Shown here piece by piece: positions 7,630 to 13,923 of a stretch of DNA of 15,911 bases. Location: NCBI GenBank assembly GCA_025938055.1, contig JAICQC010000057.1:1-15911 (forward strand), in the 5' to 3' direction. The number at the start of each line of letters is the position of its first letter. Position 1 is the first letter of the stretch. The translations under genes and the position numbers were made by a program. Below the pieces are notes generated by a model. The model did no database searches. It had not been told where the DNA came from and saw only the letters and a list, made by a program, of their open reading frames with translations. This DNA is from Anaerolineales bacterium (GTDB lineage Bacteria > Chloroflexota > Anaerolineae > Anaerolineales > Villigracilaceae).

Positions 7630-8388
7630 ATGAAACGCGATCTGTATTTTAGTAAACCACTGATGAACGCAGCGGGATCGCTGGGATTCGCACCTGATAC
7701 GCGCGCCGGAATCTCACTCAATACATTCGGCGCGTTCGTGACGAATCCGCTTTCGTGGCGTCCACGCATGCCTGCCGCTGAGCCGGAGGTCATCGAGTAT
7801 CCAGGCGGATTCCTCCTTCACAGCGGTTTGCCGAACCCCAGCTTCAATGCAGCCGTGAAACGTTTCGCTTCGCGCTGGGACAGATCTGATCTGCCGGTCA
7901 TTGTCCATCTCATGGCGGACCGCCCCGAGGAAACGCAGCGCATGGTGCAAACGCTGGAGGCACACGAGAACGTGATGGCGGCAGAGCTTGGCTTCGCGCC
8001 ATTGCTTGCCGACGATATTATTCTGCTCACAGTGGAAATGTGCATGGGAGAACTGCCCTTGATCTTCTCACTGCCTGTGGAGCAGGTGCTGAGTCTGGGT
8101 CCGCGCTTGATGCAGGAGGGCGCGCAGGCGATCAGCATTTCGGCACCGCGCGGCGCTCTGCCCCGACGAGGAGAGCTGATCACGGGGCGGATCTATGGTC
8201 CGTCCCTGTTCCCTCGCGCGCTTGAAATTGTTCATTCTGCCGCAAAGCTGGGACTTCCCATCCTCGGCGCGGGAGGCGTCTGGTCAAATGAAAACGCCGA
8301 GGCAATGCTCTCGGCAGGCGCGCTGGCGGTCCAGGTGGATGCCGCATTGTGGAATCCTGCTTCTACGTTTTCGGCTCCAGCACCATGA
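7630..8388 (+). CDS. Dihydroorotate dehydrogenase-like FMN TIM-barrel protein (252 aa)
   Basis: The protein has the layout of the PyrD/DHODH superfamily: PLMNAAGSLGF (residues 11-21) at the first strand, FGAFVTNPLSWRPR followed by YPGGFLLHSGLPNPSFN as in the substrate loop, and ILGAGGVWSNENAEAMLSAGALAVQVD at the end matching the phosphate-binding GGI/V-x-x-x-x-D/E-A region for FMN. It is shorter than DHODH (about 300) and the N-x-S/C-x-P-N motif with the catalytic base is not present; the matching segment reads AAELGFAPLLADD. I therefore expect an FMN-binding oxidoreductase with another or lost activity rather than a standard PyrD. No pyrimidine genes surround it. Only a weak ribosome binding site precedes the ATG. 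Its 3' end overlaps the opposing gene by 26 bases. Confidence 0.75.
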   Translation: MKRDLYFSKPLMNAAGSLGFAPDTRAGISLNTFGAFVTNPLSWRPRMPAAEPEVIEYPGGFLLHSGLPNPSFNAAVKRFASRWDRSDLPVIVHLMADRPEETQRMVQTLEAHENVMAAELGFAPLLADDIILLTVEMCMGELPLIFSLPVEQVLSLGPRLMQEGAQAISISAPRGALPRRGELITGRIYGPSLFPRALEIVHSAAKLGLPILGAGGVWSNENAEAMLSAGALAVQVDAALWNPASTFSAPAP

Positions 8389-8848
8389 CCGGGATTTTTC
8401 GGCCGGCACGAGTTTTATATTTTTCGTATCCCTCGTAGGCTGAAACAGCCAACTCCCAAAACTTTCTGTATTCCTCACCTTCAGCTTCGTGTGCAATAAA
8501 TAGCTCTGTTTTCCCATTCCACTCCACCATACACTCAGGGTGCGCCTTCAAGTTGTAATACCAGGCAGGGTTATGTTTACGTCCAAAGCTGGAAGCGATG
8601 AAAGCGATCCTGTCGTCGTCAAATAATGCAACCAGCGGCAGCGTGCGCGGTTGATTCGTCTTCGCGCCGATCGTAGTGAGTTGAACAATTTGCCAGCCAA
8701 TAAACTCCGAGATGGTATATTTCCCTCTGGTCAGCCTTACTACTGCCGTATCCAGGCGGTGAATCCAGGGCGCAAACGAGGCTGTGACGGGGCGCAGCAT
8801 CAGGAAGCGATGAATCAGTTTTTGAAAAGCATTGGGCGTAGCACTCAT
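8363..8848 (-). CDS. Nitroreductase-family deazaflavin-dependent oxidoreductase (DDN-like)
   Basis: The core [55 protein letters not shown] is a clear match in pattern to the Ddn/F420-dependent reductase family (split-barrel fold): T-x-G-R/A-K-S/T-x-x-x-R-x-x-P-L, then S-x-x-G-x-x-x-x-P-x-W-x-x-N-L-x-A-x-P. Members bind F420 or a flavin and reduce varied substrates in the cytoplasm; the substrate here cannot be told. The 161-residue length includes an N-terminal helical extension. Its ATG overlaps the dtd stop as ATGA, so it is translated with dtd. It converges with and slightly overlaps the PyrD-like gene at the 3' end. Confidence 0.88.
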   Translation of the reverse strand: MSATPNAFQKLIHRFLMLRPVTASFAPWIHRLDTAVVRLTRGKYTISEFIGWQIVQLTTIGAKTNQPRTLPLVALFDDDRIAFIASSFGRKHNPAWYYNLKAHPECMVEWNGKTELFIAHEAEGEEYRKFWELAVSAYEGYEKYKTRAGRKIPVMVLEPKT

Positions 8849-9282
8849 TTTTCCAGCCAGATTGTCACAGGTCCGTCGTTATAAATCTCCACCAGCATAT
8901 GCGCGCCGAACTGACCAGTCTGTGTGGGGACTCCATGCCCGCGCAGGGATTCGACAAATCGATCTACCAGCGGCTCCGCGACCTCTGGCAGTGCGGCATC
9001 GATAAAGGATGGGCGGCGTCCCTTACGAGTATCTGCATACAACGTGAATTGAGATACGATGATCGCCTCCCCTCCTACGTCCAGCACCGAAAGATTCGTC
9101 TTGCCCTGTTCATCTTCGAAGATCCGCAGGTTGGCGATCTTCTCAGCCAGGAACCTGACCTGCTCCTCCCCATCACCATGACCGATTCCCAGTAAAACAA
9201 CAAGGCCCTTCCCGATCTGGGAAATGACCTTGTCTTCGACCTTTACACTTGCTTTGGAAACTCGTTGTACTAATGCACGCAT
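8845..9282 (-). CDS. dtd: D-aminoacyl-tRNA deacylase
   Basis: Hydrolyses D-amino acids (and glycine from tRNA-Ala) off mischarged tRNAs, a proofreading step outside the synthetases. The 145-residue protein starts [13 protein letters not shown], exactly the family N-terminus, and has both signature motifs: SQFTL at 77-81 and NDGPVT at 135-140 (the NxGPxT motif, carrying the Gly-Pro pair that reads chirality). The middle [16 protein letters not shown] is also typical. It lies 24 bases after the DUF2314 lipoprotein gene and overlaps the following oxidoreductase gene by four bases, so the three likely form one operon. Confidence 0.97.
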   Translation of the reverse strand: MRALVQRVSKASVKVEDKVISQIGKGLVVLLGIGHGDGEEQVRFLAEKIANLRIFEDEQGKTNLSVLDVGGEAIIVSQFTLYADTRKGRRPSFIDAALPEVAEPLVDRFVESLRGHGVPTQTGQFGAHMLVEIYNDGPVTIWLEK

Positions 9283-9306
9283 AAATGAGAATTAATTCGC
9301 AAAACG

Positions 9307-9786
9307 CTAACGGATCTTGTAGCCTGTCACTTTGAGAAACTCTTTCTTTTCCGCGGCTGTCATGTGTTCGTAGGAAAGGCGGATGGTGTAACCACCGATC
9401 AGGTTGCCGTCATCCTCCACAATCACCCAATCCAGGACTTTGCTGAGTGGAATGACGACCAGACGCTCGGTGTTCAAAGAAGGGTCAAGCAGGATGCCGT
9501 CGATCATCCGGGTGGTGAAGTAACCGTCGAGGTAATCGACAGGCTCTGTCCACATATCTTCATAGGCTGTCTTGCCAGTAAACCGGACTTTCAACCCGAC
9601 AAAGTCATAGGATTCTTGCGGCGAGAGCAATGCCTTCCGAAGATTGCCCAGCGTCTGATGAGCCTCTTCTACCGCTGCATCGAACTGTTCGTCGGTAATC
9701 GGGGTACCCGCAACAGACGGGCTACATGAAGCAATAAACAACAAACAAATAAGGAAAAACGTCGTCAACTGGAGGGGCTTGTACAT
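9307..9786 (-). CDS. DUF2314-domain lipoprotein (159 aa)
   Basis: A lipid-anchored protein ending in a DUF2314-like domain. I start at ATG 9786, giving a compact type II signal peptide (MYKPLQLTTFFLICLLFIASC) with lipobox IASC; the longer in-frame GTG start at 9819 would put 11 odd residues before it. GGAG is 11 bases upstream of the chosen start. The mature part has a helical segment (FDAAVEEAHQTLGNLRKALL), then VGLKVRFTGKTAYEDMW, DGYFTTRMIDGILLD, VVIPLSKVLDWVIVEDDGNLIGGYTIRLSYEHM, which follows the DUF2314 order ending in G-G-(Y/F)-T-x-R. The family has no settled function. It precedes dtd by 24 bases on the same strand. Confidence 0.85.
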   Translation of the reverse strand: MYKPLQLTTFFLICLLFIASCSPSVAGTPITDEQFDAAVEEAHQTLGNLRKALLSPQESYDFVGLKVRFTGKTAYEDMWTEPVDYLDGYFTTRMIDGILLDPSLNTERLVVIPLSKVLDWVIVEDDGNLIGGYTIRLSYEHMTAAEKKEFLKVTGYKIR

Positions 9787-9858
9787 TCTAAATAAATCTC
9801 CAATCTGTGGCGACACCACCTCGGTCAGGAAGAATCAAACCACAACACTTAATAGACG

Positions 9859-10845
9859 CTACGGCAGCTGGATTGCTTCCCTCACTTCCTGGATTGTTTT
9901 TTCAGCAATGACACAGGCGCGCCTCGCGCCATCGTTCAGGACATTCTGCACGTAGTCCGGTTTGGCGGCGAACTCGGCGCGTTTGGCGCGGAACGGTTCA
10001 AGATGCTGGTTCATGTTTTTTGCGAGGAGCTTCTTGCAATCAACGCAGCCAATGCCCGCCCGGCGACATTCGACATTAACCATGTCCACATCCACCTGGG
10101 GTGAGAAGATCTTGTGCATGGTATACACATTGCAGACGTCCGGGTCCCCCGGGTCTGTGCGCCTGAGGCGCGCCGGGTCGGTTACCATTTCGCGCACGCG
10201 GGCAGTTGTCTCTTCGGGCGTGGAGGCAAGCTCGATGTGATTGTTCAGACTCTTGCTCATCTTCTCGCGGCCGTCGATGCCCAGCACCTTCTTGACCTCA
10301 GTGTGCTTGACCTGCGGCTCGATCAAAACCTTTGTGTTATAGCGATAGTTGAACGAACGCACGATCTCGCGCGCAAACTCGAGATGCGGCGCCTGGTCAA
10401 TTCCCACCGGTACGACGTCCGTTTTATACAGCACAATGTCGGCAGTCATCAAAACGGGATACCCCAGCAGTCCATAGTTCACATTTTCCGGCTGCTGGCG
10501 CACCTTGTCCTTGAAGGTTGGCAGGTCGGTCAGTTTGCCGAATTGCGTCACCATGGAAAGATAGGTATGTAGTTCCATTACCTGCGGAACATGCGACTGC
10601 ACGAAGACGATTGCCTCCTCCGGGCGGATACCGGCTGCGAGCCAATCGAGCACCATTTCTCTTGTGTTCTGCTGCAGATCCTGAGTCGTCTCCACAGTGG
10701 TCAACGCGTGGACGTCCACGATGCAATAGACACAATCATAGTCATCCTGCAATGCGACATAATTCTGGATCGCCCCCAGATAATTCCCCAGATGCTGGCG
10801 ACCTGTCGGTCGAGCTCCCGAAAATACGCGTCCTTTTTTGGACAT
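9859..10845 (-). CDS. trpS: Tryptophanyl-tRNA synthetase, probable Fe-S type
   Basis: Charges tRNA-Trp with tryptophan. A class I synthetase of 328 residues: ATP-binding HIGH-type motif TGRQHLGN at 14-21 and KMSKS at 195-199; GIDQAPHLEFAREI (149-162) is the Trp/ATP pocket region. Four cysteines at 238, 260, 267 and 270 give C-x21-C-x6-C-x2-C, almost the same as the 4Fe-4S motif described for Thermotoga maritima TrpRS, so a cluster near the tRNA-anticodon side is likely. I start at ATG 10845 because GGAGG lies eight bases upstream; the longer frame to 10917 merely translates a dispersed repeat. It follows the selenoprotein gene on the same strand, with the repeat between them, so it may be read from the tup operon or a promoter in or near the repeat. 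Confidence 0.97.
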   Translation of the reverse strand: MSKKGRVFSGARPTGRQHLGNYLGAIQNYVALQDDYDCVYCIVDVHALTTVETTQDLQQNTREMVLDWLAAGIRPEEAIVFVQSHVPQVMELHTYLSMVTQFGKLTDLPTFKDKVRQQPENVNYGLLGYPVLMTADIVLYKTDVVPVGIDQAPHLEFAREIVRSFNYRYNTKVLIEPQVKHTEVKKVLGIDGREKMSKSLNNHIELASTPEETTARVREMVTDPARLRRTDPGDPDVCNVYTMHKIFSPQVDVDMVNVECRRAGIGCVDCKKLLAKNMNQHLEPFRAKRAEFAAKPDYVQNVLNDGARRACVIAEKTIQEVREAIQLP

Positions 10846-10866
10846 CAATGCTGCCTCCATGATTTG

Positions 10867-10985
10867 TGTCATTGCGAGGAGGCGTACGGTGCCGACGAAG
10901 CAATCTCCCGTTAACAAGCCAATCTCATTCTAAAGATTCTCCGTTTAAGTAGAGATTGCTTCGGGCGAGTGCCCTCGCAATGACA
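10867..10985. repeat. 119-bp inverted-repeat (MITE/REP-like) element
   Basis: The ends are a perfect 13-base inverted repeat (TGTCATTGCGAGG at 10867-10879, CCTCGCAATGACA at 10973-10985), with a second inner pair (GAAGCAATCTC at 10897-10907, GAGATTGCTTC at 10952-10962). The middle is AT-rich. This GTCATTGCGAGG...GAAGCAATCTC pattern is known to me as a dispersed palindromic element in several bacterial groups. It encodes no transposase, and sits exactly in the gap between the selenoprotein stop (7 bases away) and the trpS ribosome binding site. The RNA could fold into a large hairpin. Confidence 0.92.
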
Positions 10986-10991
10986 TCTTAT

Positions 10992-11234
10992 TTATTCTCC
11001 GACCATCTTCCGCACCAGACCCAGAACTTCTCCCGGCGCGGCGTGGCGGTGTGTTGACACTTTCGAATAAAGCAACTGTCCATTGACAGTCACTTCGAAC
11101 TTCCCGCCGTCAGACGGGATGATCTTGATCTCTTCGATCAGATGCTCGTAATGCTTGAGCAATTCATCCATCAGGCCCACGGCCCGACCGGTGTAATGTC
11201 AGACCGCGCAATACATGATCTCGATGTTCAACAT
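10992..11234 (-). CDS. Selenoprotein W-like (SelW/SelT/SelH, Rdx family) with in-frame UGA = selenocysteine
   Basis: An 80-residue thioredoxin-fold redox protein. Reading from ATG 11234 (GGAG five bases upstream) gives MLNIEIMYCAV, then TGA at 11199-11201, then HYTGRAVGLMDELL and so on to TAA. If the UGA is read as selenocysteine the motif is C9-A10-V11-U12, the CxxU/CxxC active site of SelW/Rdx proteins at the usual place after the first beta strand. The C-terminal part (GGKFEVTVNGQLLYSK, then THRHAAPGEVLGLVRKMV) also fits Rdx proteins. A SECIS-like hairpin follows the UGA. Conventional calling would give only residues 19-80 from ATG 11180, losing the active site. The gene starts 29 bases after tupC, so it is likely in that operon. 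It probably acts as a thiol/selenol oxidoreductase; its partner is unknown. No Sec machinery genes are in the window. Confidence 0.88.
11170..11188 (-). promoter_or_regulatory. Candidate bacterial SECIS hairpin
   Basis: Ten bases after the UGA the mRNA can form an eight-pair stem (GUCGGGCC / GGCCUGAU, two G-U pairs) closed by a GUG loop. The loop begins with G and lies 18 bases from the UGA, within the published range for bacterial SECIS elements (roughly 16-37 bases, G in the first two loop positions). It is inside the coding region, as required for SelB-directed decoding in bacteria. Confidence 0.7.
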
Positions 11235-11263
11235 AATGTCTCCGCGAATTTTGAGAAATTATA

Positions 11264-11980
11264 TCATTGCGGCAATTCCTGCAAAAACGCGGCAACAGTC
11301 TCATCTGCCGGCTCAGACTTGATCTGCCCTGCCGTCCCCACCTGGCGCAGCACTCCTCCCACAATGACGGCAATCCTGTGACTCAATTTTGCAGCCTCAT
11401 TCAAGTTATGTGTGACAAAGACCGCCGTCCGCTGATGGGCTTTGAGCAACGAAGATAAATCGTCGATCAACTTTGCACGTGTCGGCGGGTCGAGCGCTGA
11501 GAACGGCTCATCGAGCAGCAGAAGTTCCGGTTCCAGCACCAGTGCCCGCGCCAGGCTGACTCTCTGCGCCTCTCCCCCGGATAACTGGCTTGCCCGCCGC
11601 TTCGACAGAGACTCGACGCCCAGCTGTTTCATCCATTTCCCGGCGCGCTGAGCTATCTCTTCACGCGGCAAACCGCGGAACTTTAGCCCAAGTGCAACAT
11701 TCTGTTCAACGGTCATATCCATCAATAGTGGAGCCTGGAACACAAGCGATATTTTCCGGCGATATGCAAGCTCATCCCAATCCTTGAGAGATTTTCCATC
11801 ATAGAATATTTCACCCTGCGAAGGCTTGAGCAGGCATGCCAGCGCAAGCAACAGCGTACTCTTCCCCGCGCCATTGGGACCCACGACCGTGAGAGTCTCC
11901 CCGCGTTGAACCTCGAGCGAATCGATGCGAAGCGCATGGAGACCATTCCTCTGAATCAGTACATCGCGGATTTGAATCAT
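11264..11980 (-). CDS. tupC: Tungstate ABC transporter, ATP-binding subunit
   Basis: Powers tungstate import by ATP hydrolysis at the inner face of the membrane. The 238-residue nucleotide-binding domain shows Walker A GPNGAGKST (34-42), Q-loop Gln82, signature LSGGEAQR (133-140), Walker B ELLLLDEP (152-159) and H-loop His191. There is no C-terminal MOP/TOBE metal-sensing domain as in ModC, in keeping with TupC. It follows tupB by 33 bases and that gap contains a 19-bp palindrome. No Shine-Dalgarno site is seen before the ATG. On sequence alone a phosphate- or molybdate-type ATPase would look similar; the TupA and TupB neighbours settle the assignment. Confidence 0.93.
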   Translation of the reverse strand: MIQIRDVLIQRNGLHALRIDSLEVQRGETLTVVGPNGAGKSTLLLALACLLKPSQGEIFYDGKSLKDWDELAYRRKISLVFQAPLLMDMTVEQNVALGLKFRGLPREEIAQRAGKWMKQLGVESLSKRRASQLSGGEAQRVSLARALVLEPELLLLDEPFSALDPPTRAKLIDDLSSLLKAHQRTAVFVTHNLNEAAKLSHRIAVIVGGVLRQVGTAGQIKSEPADETVAAFLQELPQ

Positions 11981-11994
11981 GATTATCTATGCAT

Positions 11995-12013
11995 GTCACG
12001 TTTCAAACGTGAC
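11995..12013. repeat. 19-bp perfect palindrome between tupB and tupC
   Basis: GTCACGTTT-C-AAACGTGAC has nine-base perfect arms. It begins at the base after the tupB stop codon and ends 14 bases before the tupC start. In the mRNA it would be a hairpin with no T run after it, so an intercistronic stability or translation element is more likely than a terminator; a DNA-binding site is also possible. Confidence 0.7.
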
Positions 12014-12658
12014 CTACTTCCTGGCGCCCCTCTGCTGGATCCACGTCAGCGCGAGATTGATCAGGTAGGTGAGGACAAGCAGCAGCGTGGAAAGAGCGAG
12101 CGCCTGTCCAAACTCGCCTTTGCTCGTCTCGAGCACGATCGCCGTCGTGAGCACGCGCGTCTGCCCGCGGATGTTGCCTCCCACCATCATCGAGGCGCCC
12201 ACCTCCGAGATCACCGATCCGAATCCCGCCATCAGAGCGGCGAGCAGCGGCAGGCGCGCCTCCCGCCACAGGTGCCATATCATTTGACCGCGCGAGGCGC
12301 CAAGTCCCAGGAGCTGTTGTTGCAGACGCGGGTCCAGGGCTTCGAGCGCGGCAGCAGTCAAGCCGGTAACGACGGGCGCGGCGATGACGGTCTGCGCGAT
12401 GATGATGGCAACCGGTGTATAGATCAGGCGCAAACTCCCGAGCGGTCCGCTGCGCCAGAGCATGATCGCGACGACCAGTCCCACCACGACCGGCGGCAAT
12501 GCCATGCCCGTATTGATCACACTCAGCAGAAAGGAACGCCCGCGGAAATTCCCCAGCGCGAGCCAGGTGCCGAGAGGCAGACCGATCAGCAAGCTAATGA
12601 CCGTTGCAATGGCAGAGACCTGGATGGAGAGAACTGTAATATCGAAGATTTCAGTCAT
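12014..12658 (-). CDS. tupB: Tungstate ABC transporter, permease subunit
   Basis: Membrane channel of the tungstate importer. The 214-residue protein has about five hydrophobic segments in the usual MetI/binding-protein-dependent permease arrangement, a GMALPPVVVGLVVAIMLW segment typical of TupB, and the cytoplasmic coupling (EAA) loop LGASRGQMIWHLWREARLPLL that docks onto the ATPase. The SEVGASMMVGGNIRGQTRVLTTAI segment is also very characteristic. It begins 35 bases after tupA and is followed by a palindrome and tupC. No ribosome binding site is evident upstream, as for tupA and tupC. Confidence 0.95.
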   Translation of the reverse strand: MTEIFDITVLSIQVSAIATVISLLIGLPLGTWLALGNFRGRSFLLSVINTGMALPPVVVGLVVAIMLWRSGPLGSLRLIYTPVAIIIAQTVIAAPVVTGLTAAALEALDPRLQQQLLGLGASRGQMIWHLWREARLPLLAALMAGFGSVISEVGASMMVGGNIRGQTRVLTTAIVLETSKGEFGQALALSTLLLVLTYLINLALTWIQQRGARK

Positions 12659-12693
12659 GGTGCAATGTGTATGCTGTTGACCTGTTTATGTTC

Positions 12694-13536
12694 TCAGGGC
12701 ACTCCCAGGTTCTCCTCCGACCGACCAGCATCGGGAAAGAAAAATGGCTCGCCATATTCATCCACGCCAAATTCGGCGATAATGGTTTGTCCTTCGGGAG
12801 AGGTAATGAAATCGGCAAACGCTCTTGCGCCTGCGAGGTTTACCGTTGGATGTTTTTCATGGTTGACTGTGAGAACATGGTAGATGTTCAGCAGAAACGG
12901 ATCGCCCTGCACGAGTATTTCCAAATGGACATTGGGTTTATAAGCAAGGAAGGTACCACGATCTGTAAGCGCGTACCCACTTTTTTCGGAAGCGATCGAG
13001 AGCGTCGCGCCTTGTCCCTGCCCGGTTTCGAGATACCAGTCTTCGCCGGGAGGATTAAGCCCTGCCTTCTCCCACAGAGCCAGCTCCCTCATGTGAGTCC
13101 CCGAATCGTCGGCACGCGAGACAAAGGTCGTGCCTGCCGCGTGGATCTTCCTGAATGCATCCACGGGTGTTGTGCCGCGAATCCCAGCCGGGTCGGAGGC
13201 AGGCCCGACGATCACAAAGTCATTGTGCATCACGAGGCGGCGGTCGATGCCAAACCCGCGGGCGACGAATTCCTTTTCCGCCTCCGGTGAATGGAGCAGG
13301 ATCACATCTGCATTGCCCTGTTCACCGATCTTCAGCGCCTGCCCGGAGCCTACCGCCACAAGCTGGACGTTATAACCTGTCTGTTCTGTGAATGCCGGCA
13401 GTAGCACATCTAATAATCCTGAATCCTGTGTTGAGGTGGTGGAGACAAGCAAAAGACCAGGGTTTTCAGGGGATCCCGGGTTGCATGAAAAGAGAAGAAG
13501 AGAAACGGTGAAAAGACAGGCAATTATTTTTTTCAT
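12694..13536 (-). CDS. tupA: Tungstate ABC transporter, substrate-binding lipoprotein
   Basis: Captures tungstate outside the membrane with high affinity. The 280-residue protein has a type II signal peptide (MKKIIACLFTVSLLLFSC, lipobox LFSC), then the TupA signature STTSTQDSGLL of the TTTS type that contacts the oxyanion, and SGQALKIGEQGNADVILLHSPEAE and FVSRADDSGTHMRELALW, all standard for TupA. I start at ATG 13536 because it opens the signal peptide directly; the longer frame to 13596 adds residues from the divergent promoter region. The ribosome binding site is weak. First gene of tupABC plus the selenoprotein. Its 5' end faces the divergent SAM riboswitch promoter. Confidence 0.95.
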   Translation of the reverse strand: MKKIIACLFTVSLLLFSCNPGSPENPGLLLVSTTSTQDSGLLDVLLPAFTEQTGYNVQLVAVGSGQALKIGEQGNADVILLHSPEAEKEFVARGFGIDRRLVMHNDFVIVGPASDPAGIRGTTPVDAFRKIHAAGTTFVSRADDSGTHMRELALWEKAGLNPPGEDWYLETGQGQGATLSIASEKSGYALTDRGTFLAYKPNVHLEILVQGDPFLLNIYHVLTVNHEKHPTVNLAGARAFADFITSPEGQTIIAEFGVDEYGEPFFFPDAGRSEENLGVP

Positions 13537-13557
13537 TATTTCATAAGTGTACCAAAG

Positions 13558-13586
13558 TTGACACGACCCTTTGCCTATGTTATAAC
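13558..13586 (+). promoter_or_regulatory. Promoter driving the SAM riboswitch
   Basis: Perfect -35 TTGACA (13558-13563), 17-base spacer, and -10 TATAAC (13581-13586, five of six consensus). Transcription would start near 13593, 15 bases before the riboswitch. The -10 lies in the palindrome GTTATAAC, so it might also serve the divergent tupA gene, though no good minus-strand -35 box is visible. Confidence 0.85.
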
Positions 13587-13607
13587 TCGTGAACAATTTA
13601 CGGATTT

Positions 13608-13737
13608 ACTCATCCAGAGAGGCTGAGGGACCGACCCTGTGACGCCTCGGCAACCATTCAATGAATCAGGTATTCCTGTCAGTGAAGCTGGTGCCAATTT
13701 CGGCGGACTGCGCCACGCGTGTGTCCGGGAGATGAGA
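13608..13737 (+). ncRNA. SAM-I (S-box) riboswitch aptamer
   Basis: The S-box core is easy to see: AGAGAGGCTGAGGGACCGAC at 13616-13635, CCTCGGCAACC at 13645-13655, TGGTGCCAATTTCGG at 13689-13703. Helix P1 is CTCATC (13609-13614) with GATGAG (13731-13736); P2 uses GGCTGAGG and CCTCGGC; P3 contains CAGG-TATT-CCTG; P4 pairs CGGAC with GTCCG. Such aptamers bind S-adenosylmethionine and turn off downstream methionine or SAM genes. All core elements are present, so binding is likely retained. Confidence 0.95.
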
Positions 13738-13756
13738 GAGACTTGCGCTTGCGCGT

Positions 13757-13782
13757 CGCCTCTCATTACGAGAGGCGCTTTT
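13757..13782 (+). terminator. SAM-controlled intrinsic terminator
   Basis: Eight-bp stem CGCCTCTC / GAGAGGCG with loop ATTAC, followed by CTTTT. Its 5' arm (CTCTCAT at 13760-13766) is exactly complementary to ATGAGAG (13732-13738), which contains the 3' strand of P1. This is the standard off-switch: with SAM, P1 forms and the terminator folds; without SAM, the antiterminator pairing forms and transcription continues. Confidence 0.93.
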
Positions 13783-13799
13783 GTTGGAAAGGCAATTCG

Positions 13800-13846
13800 T
13801 TGGTTGAGTAGTCCTGCGTGCTTTTCGCAAGACGTATCGAAACCAA
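13800..13846. repeat. REP-like hairpin element, copy 1
   Basis: TTGGTT and AACCAA ends enclose a second imperfect stem (GTCcTGCG / CGCAaGAC) and a T-rich loop. It shares CTACTCAA and TTTCGA-T/C-AC sub-motifs with copy 2 in the opposite orientation. Noncoding. Confidence 0.8.
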
Positions 13847-13881
13847 GAGGTAACCTGAGAACGAAAGATTACTTGCATCGT

Positions 13882-13923
13882 GGTGATTTCGACACTCACT
13901 TCGCTCGTGTCTACTCAATCACC
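13882..13923. repeat. REP-like hairpin element, copy 2
   Basis: GGTGATT / AATCACC ends enclose a GACAC / GTGTC stem. Relative to copy 1 it is inverted and 35 bases away, so the two together resemble a paired REP (BIME-like) unit. It lies directly before the start of the YdeI-like gene. Confidence 0.78.

Noticed and set aside
5914..9786. Nearly identical signal peptides (FF-I/L-ICLLFIA) in the lipoproteins at 5914 and 9786, possibly a duplication
   Set aside because: Similarity stops at the lipobox and hydrophobic signal peptides converge easily; the mature proteins are unrelated.
10846..10917. N-terminal extension of TrpRS
   Set aside because: These codons are translated from the inverted-repeat element; the synthetase starts normally at MSKKGRVFSG with GGAGG in place.
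10992..11180. A complete 62-residue gene starting at ATG 11180
   Set aside because: The frame continues upstream through a TGA into a segment with a ribosome binding site and the CxxU active site; the short form would lack any active site.
11906..12883. 325-codon open frame on the plus strand across tupC/tupB/tupA
   Set aside because: It is the shadow of well-identified genes on the minus strand; its product is Arg/Gln/His-rich low-complexity sequence with no family features.
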